Below the pieces are notes generated by a model, which did no database searches, was not told the DNA's origin, and worked only from the letters and a program-made list of their open reading frames with translations. The translations under genes were made by a program, and so were the position numbers. DNA of 64,000 nucleotides from Tigriopus japonicus (taxonomy: Eukaryota; Arthropoda; Copepoda; Harpacticoida; Harpacticidae): positions 6,511,330 to 6,575,329 of the forward strand of contig CM021319.1 in the NCBI GenBank assembly GCA_010645155.1, in the 5' to 3' direction. Of the stretch, positions 58,847-64,000 are shown piece after piece (the first letter of the stretch is position 1; every line of letters starts with the position of its first letter).

Positions 58847-59889
58847 TCTTACCGAGTCCTGGACTACACACCCGTCTTAAAAATCTGGACAAAGCTACAG
58901 GATAATCGGTGTCAACGGGATTCGTAAGCAAGATGAACACGTTTCAGAGCATTTAGAAAATCCCGTGTGTCTATTGTTGATCTTGCACATGAACATTGAA
59001 CAACAAACACGTGGGAGTTCAGGGTGACTCATAAGAGTTCAATCATTCACATTTTCTTGTGAATGATTTTTGAATCATTGTTGAATGAGCAAGTTGAACC
59101 TGAGCAAGTTTTCCAAAAGGTGAATTCTAAATTGGATTTTGAGCCACTTGATTTCGTTCATGATGTGTTGAGAATTTCTTTCCGGTTGATCTTGTTTGGA
59201 AATGATCAATTTGAGTATGATAGTGTTCCGTTGGTTCCTTTCCTTCACCCACTTACAGAAATCTTGAAAGGCCTCAGGAGCTCATGTAGATAACTATTTC
59301 TACATTTGGCACAAACTTTCGACAACTAATGCCTGAACAATATTAAACACACGGCAAATGCGTAGAATTTGACTTTGGAAACGGTTTATTTTTTAAAACG
59401 AATGAATGAGTAGGAGGAGCAGGCTCTCCGAGGAAAATAGTAACAGTTTTGTATCATTTTCTGTAGTAATAGTAATTCAAAATTGAATCGGTTTAATCAA
59501 GGAAAGCGAAGAGATTTCCACATCTATCCTTTCATTCGGTGGAGCGAAACCAGGTTTTTTTTCTGTTATATTTACAACGCTCGATACACGAACAGTGGCT
59601 GGCATTCATCATTTTCTTTCAGTTGGTTTCTACTCAAGTGCATAATATTTTTGGACACTGTCTGGACCAGTTCCAAAGCAGCATCGAAGATGCTTTTTTT
59701 TATCTCTTCGGAAGTTGAATAATGATGATCATTCTAACCCCCAACCACTTGTCCTCTAGACGGAAGAAGGGAAAAACTACGTCAGGTTCTCCTCTCTCAA
59801 TCTTCCTATGATTTCGTCTCGAGACATTTTTCCCTGCGTGATGCGTGTGAGACAAGGGAGGGGGGTCATTACTTCGGAGAATAATAGCG
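58847..59889. other. Intergenic region between RBM19 and HSF
   Basis: About 1 kb holding the RBM19 promoter (left) and HSF 3'UTR (right). A 76-codon plus-strand frame at 59063-59293 has no recognisable product. Nothing else is supported. Confidence 0.5.
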
Positions 59890-61563
59890 TCAACGGCTCA
59901 AAGTAAAGGAAATTGGATTGGTGTTGTCCGCGACCACTTTGGGCGTGTTTAGCATGCTGTCATCAATGTCGACGGGGGCATCCTCGTCTCCGGCCATGAG
60001 TTTTTGCACCTCATGATCGCTCATCATCTTGTCCTCAGAGTGGTCGTTGGTGGACACTTCGTTGAAATCATTCAGCCCGAATAGCGTGTTTGGGCCGGAG
60101 GCATCCTGAATGGCGGGAATATTGGACATGGACGAAAACGAGTCGTTGTCGTTGGAGCCCAGATCAAATTGCAAGGGGAAATCACTGGCCATATTCGGAT
60201 ACAGGCTGGAAAATGAATCTTCGGGGTTGAAAATGTTGGTGATCAGATTGGGGTCCAGGGTGATTTGCCCGGAGAGGATGTCTTTGAGGTTGTCCAAGTC
60301 CTTCGTGGTCATGGTCATATCCGTGTCAATGTCTTCGCGCGAGATCTCTCGGGTGAGTGTGGGTCGATTCGGGGTGCGTGTGGGCGTGACGGCCTTGCTC
60401 ATGGGCGTCGATTTCTGGGCCGAGTTCAGGTTTTGCGCCGTCAACGTGGGCTTGTTCCTTTTGGGTGCGGTTTGAGTAGGTGCGCTCATCATGGTCACCT
60501 GATGGTTGCTGCTAGTGATGGCCGGGTTCACCAACTTGGGATCCACGGCCTCCATGCCCACCGTCACGGGTGAAATCGACCGAGTCATCTTGCTGGAGGT
60601 ATACGGCGAGAGTGATCCCGTCGAAGAGGGCACGCTCACCTGAGGCTCGGGCGTTTCGGGCAATTCCACGTTGATCGGGTTCTCGGCCGAATTTCCCGCC
60701 GCACCTTGTCCACTTTGCTGGAGTTGCGAGAGCGAGTTCATGAATTCCGGCGACACGCTCGTGTTGAGTTTGAGGCCGCTGGACTTGCGGTTTGACTGAG
60801 GTTGCGATTCGTGGGTGACATCTCGGATAATGGGACCATTACTGGGAGGCGAGTTCTCGCCGCTCATTTCCAACTTGGCCTCCTTTCCCCCGGACGGATA
60901 CGTGTCCTGGATTGCAAGTTGATTTGGGTAACGTCGCTTGACCGCTCCGCCCATGCGAGGCTGAACCATGCCCACCAGGAACTGGATGAGTTTGTTGACA
61001 ATCTTCTGTTGGCTCTGATGTTTGTGTCTCAACGTGACCACTTCCCGCCATAAAGCCTCGTTCTCTTTCTTCATGGTGTCGAGCTTGCCGTCCAGGTCTT
61101 CCTGTCGATCTTTGATGACACTGACTTCGTTGAGGACCTCGTTGACGCGCTCACTTTTCATGGCCGGAGCATAATGGGTGGCCTTGTTATTCGAGACCTT
61201 GCGCTTAATCTTGTCCAGGAGAAATTCCATGCCTCGACGGAAGAAATCGTGGGCAAACTCCATCTCCTCTTGTCGCTCGCTCTTGAGCCCACCCGTATCC
61301 ACGCCCACCACTTTGTGAAACCCGTACATGTTCAATTGTCGGACAAACGAGGCCATGTTCGAATGCTTGTAGTAGTAGGGCAACAAGGACTGGGCAAATT
61401 CGGCTTGATTGTGAATCAAGAAACTGTGGCCTTCGTCGTTCCATTCAATGAGATGATTCGTCTCGGGATCGTCCACCATCTTCCACAATTTGGCCAAGAA
61501 GGCCGGGACATTATTCGCAGCTGCGGCATTCTGCGGCAACACAAACTCCATCACGGGGAGCAT
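59890..61563 (-). CDS. Hsf: Heat shock transcription factor
   Basis: HSF trimerises on stress and binds nGAAn repeats to activate chaperone genes. The coding region is intronless, 557 residues. The winged-helix DNA-binding domain is at about 19-122 (VPAFLAKLWKMVDDPETNHLIEW, then SFVRQLNMYGFHKV). A linker and HR-A/B coiled coil lie at about 140-210 (EVLNEVSVIKDRQEDLDGKL, LIQFLVGMVQ), followed by a Ser/Pro/Thr-rich regulatory region with SP/TP sites. The acidic, hydrophobic activation region near the end includes FNPEDSFSSLYPN and DDSMLNTP. A CAG acceptor at 61597-61596 suggests a spliced 5' leader. PEN-2 ends 163 bp upstream on the same strand. Confidence 0.95.
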   Translation of the reverse strand: MLPVMEFVLPQNAAAANNVPAFLAKLWKMVDDPETNHLIEWNDEGHSFLIHNQAEFAQSLLPYYYKHSNMASFVRQLNMYGFHKVVGVDTGGLKSERQEEMEFAHDFFRRGMEFLLDKIKRKVSNNKATHYAPAMKSERVNEVLNEVSVIKDRQEDLDGKLDTMKKENEALWREVVTLRHKHQSQQKIVNKLIQFLVGMVQPRMGGAVKRRYPNQLAIQDTYPSGGKEAKLEMSGENSPPSNGPIIRDVTHESQPQSNRKSSGLKLNTSVSPEFMNSLSQLQQSGQGAAGNSAENPINVELPETPEPQVSVPSSTGSLSPYTSSKMTRSISPVTVGMEAVDPKLVNPAITSSNHQVTMMSAPTQTAPKRNKPTLTAQNLNSAQKSTPMSKAVTPTRTPNRPTLTREISREDIDTDMTMTTKDLDNLKDILSGQITLDPNLITNIFNPEDSFSSLYPNMASDFPLQFDLGSNDNDSFSSMSNIPAIQDASGPNTLFGLNDFNEVSTNDHSEDKMMSDHEVQKLMAGDEDAPVDIDDSMLNTPKVVADNTNPISFTLSR

Positions 61564-61594
61564 AATCCTGGGTCTTCAAGGGCTTCAAATCAAA

Positions 61595-61599
61595 TCTGC
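61595..61599 (-). promoter_or_regulatory. Probable splice acceptor in the HSF leader
   Basis: On the minus strand a pyrimidine-rich GTTCTTTGCAG ends at 61596, about 30 nt before the HSF ATG. PEN-2 ends only about 130 bp farther upstream. The acceptor therefore implies either a leader intron crossing PEN-2 or trans-splicing of a leader; the sequence cannot decide. Confidence 0.4.
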
Positions 61600-61726
61600 A
61601 AAGAACAATCACACTCATTTCATTAGTAATCCAATCAATCCGCCCATCGTTGGCGACATTTTATTATTCATGCTTTAATCGGACGCATTTTCTACAATTC
61701 TGACAAAGGATCCTCAATCACGGCCT

Positions 61727-62038
61727 TCACGGTTGGCCCGTGGGAATGTTAAAGGACATGGCATCGGCCACGGCGCCCCAAGAAGCCCGATATTGATTGA
61801 AAATCACGATCCACACGATCAAGGCCACCAAAGAGAGGGCGGCTCCCACGGCCGAACCCACCACATATTGGCGGATGGCCTTTTGTTCGGCAAAGGGCGG
61901 AGCGCGAAAGGCCAACGGGCCAAACCAGACCGCATTCACGGCCCAAAGAAAGGGCAAAAGAGCGAATCCACCCAGGAAATACTTGCGACACAAGTCCAAC
62001 TTATCGGCGCCACTCACTTTGGCACTGGACAAATCCAT
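61727..62038 (-). CDS. pen-2: PEN-2, gamma-secretase subunit
   Basis: PEN-2 (PSENEN) is the smallest gamma-secretase subunit and is required for presenilin endoproteolysis and Notch cleavage. The intronless gene encodes 103 residues (human 101). Family marks are LCRKYFLGGFALLPFLWAVNAVWF at the first hydrophobic segment, FGPLAFRAPPF with the conserved QKAIRQYVVGSA, a second membrane segment VALIVWIVIFNQYRASWG, and the C-terminal DAMSFNIPTGQP corresponding to the DYLSFTIP element needed for complex stability. The ATG at 62038 fits the family start. Confidence 0.95.
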   Translation of the reverse strand: MDLSSAKVSGADKLDLCRKYFLGGFALLPFLWAVNAVWFGPLAFRAPPFAEQKAIRQYVVGSAVGAALSLVALIVWIVIFNQYRASWGAVADAMSFNIPTGQP

Positions 62039-64000
62039 GATGGCTTCTGCTTTCGCTCAGAAAACCGCAAACGGGAAGAGCGATTTCGAGCGTTAGATAG
62101 AATCTCTCAGTTCCACATTGACGACTCGAAAGGATTTCAAGTCAGGAATGGCTTCAGTGACACGAGGAAAAAGTACAGCGAAAAAGCGCAACAGGACCGA
62201 GAACCGAATGAGCTGAGATGAAGCACTCGGCGTGCGATACAGCCGAGATAGGGTATTTTGTAAGGCGATCAAGACGATTTTAGACGCAGTCTGATGTTTA
62301 GCAAAATTGGTGCAAACGCTCAATAAAATGTGAAGGAAATGGAAACACTGCTAAGAGTGAGTCATGGTGACAGGGTTGCCAGGTGGATTTTTCACAAAAG
62401 ACACCTGGTGTTGAGCTTTGGATTTGCGGCGAGAACTAGCTTTGAAGGAAGTTGCAGGCTTCGACACCGGTCAAAGGCTCGTAAGGATTGTTCTGAGCCT
62501 TGATTAAGTTGGTCAAAAGCATTAGGGGCGTTTTTTTGGCATTATGCGTGCCAGGGAGGCCTGGCCATGACTGGCCCATCCAAATATAGAAAACGGCCTG
62601 AAGAAAAACTAGGCCGTTCGGGCGGTGTCAGGCAGTCGGGACACAAAGAGCCAACCAGGGTTGATGAAGTAAAGTACTCTTAGGTCAGAATGGAAAACAA
62701 ACACCTGGGATGAGATGGAAGTCCCTCCAATTTTAATCAGGGCTCAAATCAGGAATAAGGAGGAAGGGTGGTTGAGCGATGAAACACCTTGACAACGTTT
62801 TGGCCCAGGTTATTGTTATTAATAATGGTTGTTATGTTATCTTTGTACTTTGTCATCGCCTTACCGAGAAATGTTGAAACCACGGAGCGGTTTCGTTTTC
62901 CAAATCCTCACTGACCAACGAATTTGGTCGTAGTCAAGGGTGAGTAGGTGTATTTTTTAACACTTTTGTACCTAAACTCGAGCCTAACTTGTACGATGTC
63001 AACGTTTCGGCGGATGAATTGAACTGATGAAACAACACTACACGCACCAGCCATGCAGCTGCACATTACTCTTTTTTTCCTCTCTCTCTCTCTCTTTCTC
63101 TCTCGGCTACTGTGCCATGGATGACTTACATAGAGGATTATGTTACAGCTACTTTGACTGTCATTAAATGACCATAACGGACTTCCGAATAAACAAAGAT
63201 GTAGCGACATGGCCCCGTTATGGGTGCCTATTTTGATGTAACTTAGTGCATAAATATCTTGATACCGGGTTTGCCCTTTGCCAATCTCTGTTGGTTCATT
63301 ATGCAAAATCAAGTACAAAATATTCTGGGACAAACAGTGTTTATCACTCTGCTTAAATCCTATCCAACTTGTTTTGAAATAACCATTGCCTTAAAGTTAT
63401 CAAAACAAATCAAGACCAGGCACGTGTATGCTTTGGTTTTACATAAAGATTACTGGTTTGGGTTAATATAATGATTATTCCATTGGCGCTTAATTAACAT
63501 TACTGATTGATGCATAAGAAATAAAGCAGGAAGAACCATCAACACCCAAAACCCTAAAATGGGAATGGGCCTTATCAATCTAATGCATCCCATATTTTTG
63601 GCCTAATAGATTGTTCATTCAAGCCTTAACATGAATGTCAAGATTTTTGAGCCATGTCTTCTAAGGCTTTTGTATCCTATGCTTTCTTGTAATTTTTGCA
63701 CTAGTCACTTTTTATGTATGTCAATTTTAACCTGATCAATGATTGAAAATACAGCTGGTCCCCTTACGTTCCCTTACAACTTCTGTTGATCATACATGTT
63801 GGCTGAAACAATAATTTTAATGTAAGAGGGTGTTTTCGGTGCCATGCAGCGTCATTGGTAATTAGAAGGTTTGGCAGATTCTAGAGAGCTAAAGACAATA
63901 TCATGGAAAATATGATTCAAGAATAGAAAAGTCTCATCATGCAAACTGGTTTCAAGAGTTGTTCACAATTCAACACTTTATGTGTTTGCTCTTACATCAT
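62039..64000. other. Right-end intergenic region, no gene seen
   Basis: The first few hundred bp are upstream of PEN-2 and probably carry its promoter. A (CT)n simple repeat lies at about 63079-63104. Short open frames have no family resemblance. I see no RNA gene or recognisable mobile element. Confidence 0.5.
63079..63104. repeat. (CT)n microsatellite
   Basis: A run of CT dinucleotides with one or two T interruptions, preceded by a short T tract. It lies outside any called gene. Confidence 0.85.

Noticed and set aside
59063..59293. 76-codon plus-strand frame upstream of RBM19
   Set aside because: Length is expected by chance; no recognisable product and no promoter or poly(A) context.

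Overview
This is a eukaryotic nuclear window, most likely from an arthropod, and I favour a crustacean such as a harpacticoid copepod. The clues are spliceosomal introns that are often only 60-80 bp, single-copy animal genes on both strands, hAT-type and foldback mobile elements, a tRNA-derived SINE, and a short run of TTAGG, the arthropod telomere motif. The species is inferred from overall character, not from a diagnostic gene.

Layout. Positions 1-7611 hold the minus-strand 5' end and most of the body of a very long, low-complexity nuclear protein with an AT-hook and polyglutamine; it runs off the left edge. From about 8400 to 18500 there is a gene-poor island with a foldback element (8417-9233), a 237-bp hAT-like MITE with its target-site duplication (12452-12688), a 1.9-kb hAT-like element with a perfect 8-bp duplication (12854-14752), direct repeats, a 100-bp hairpin (16540-16639) and another member of the GTGGGCCC-rich repeat family. 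From 18.9 to 36.8 kb the window is dense: PINK1 (+), ORC2 (-), WDR6 (+), SNAPC4 (-), RpS5 (+) with C/D-box snoRNAs in its introns, GEN1 (-) and a centromeric histone H3, CENP-A/CenH3 (-). A second hAT-like copy carrying a SINE follows (37140-38326). Then come a giant secreted protein with two C-terminal fasciclin domains (39752-46986), an unrecognised coiled-coil protein with a PP1-docking motif (48158-49462), AATF (-), ABCE1 (+), RBM19 (-), heat shock factor (-) and the gamma-secretase subunit PEN-2 (-). The last 2 kb hold nothing I can support.

Functional picture. Most genes are unrelated housekeeping genes packed as divergent or convergent neighbours. Several concern the nucleus and chromosome (ORC2, CENP-A, GEN1, SNAPC4). 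Five concern the ribosome, tRNA or translation (RpS5, AATF, RBM19, ABCE1, WDR6). Two concern mitochondrial or membrane proteolysis (PINK1, PEN-2). ORC2/WDR6 and AATF/ABCE1 are head-to-head pairs with short shared upstream regions; PINK1/ORC2, WDR6/SNAPC4, RpS5/GEN1 and ABCE1/RBM19 meet tail to tail. Exon boundaries were set by hand from GT/AG sites that keep the reading frame and the family alignment. No RNA evidence was available.
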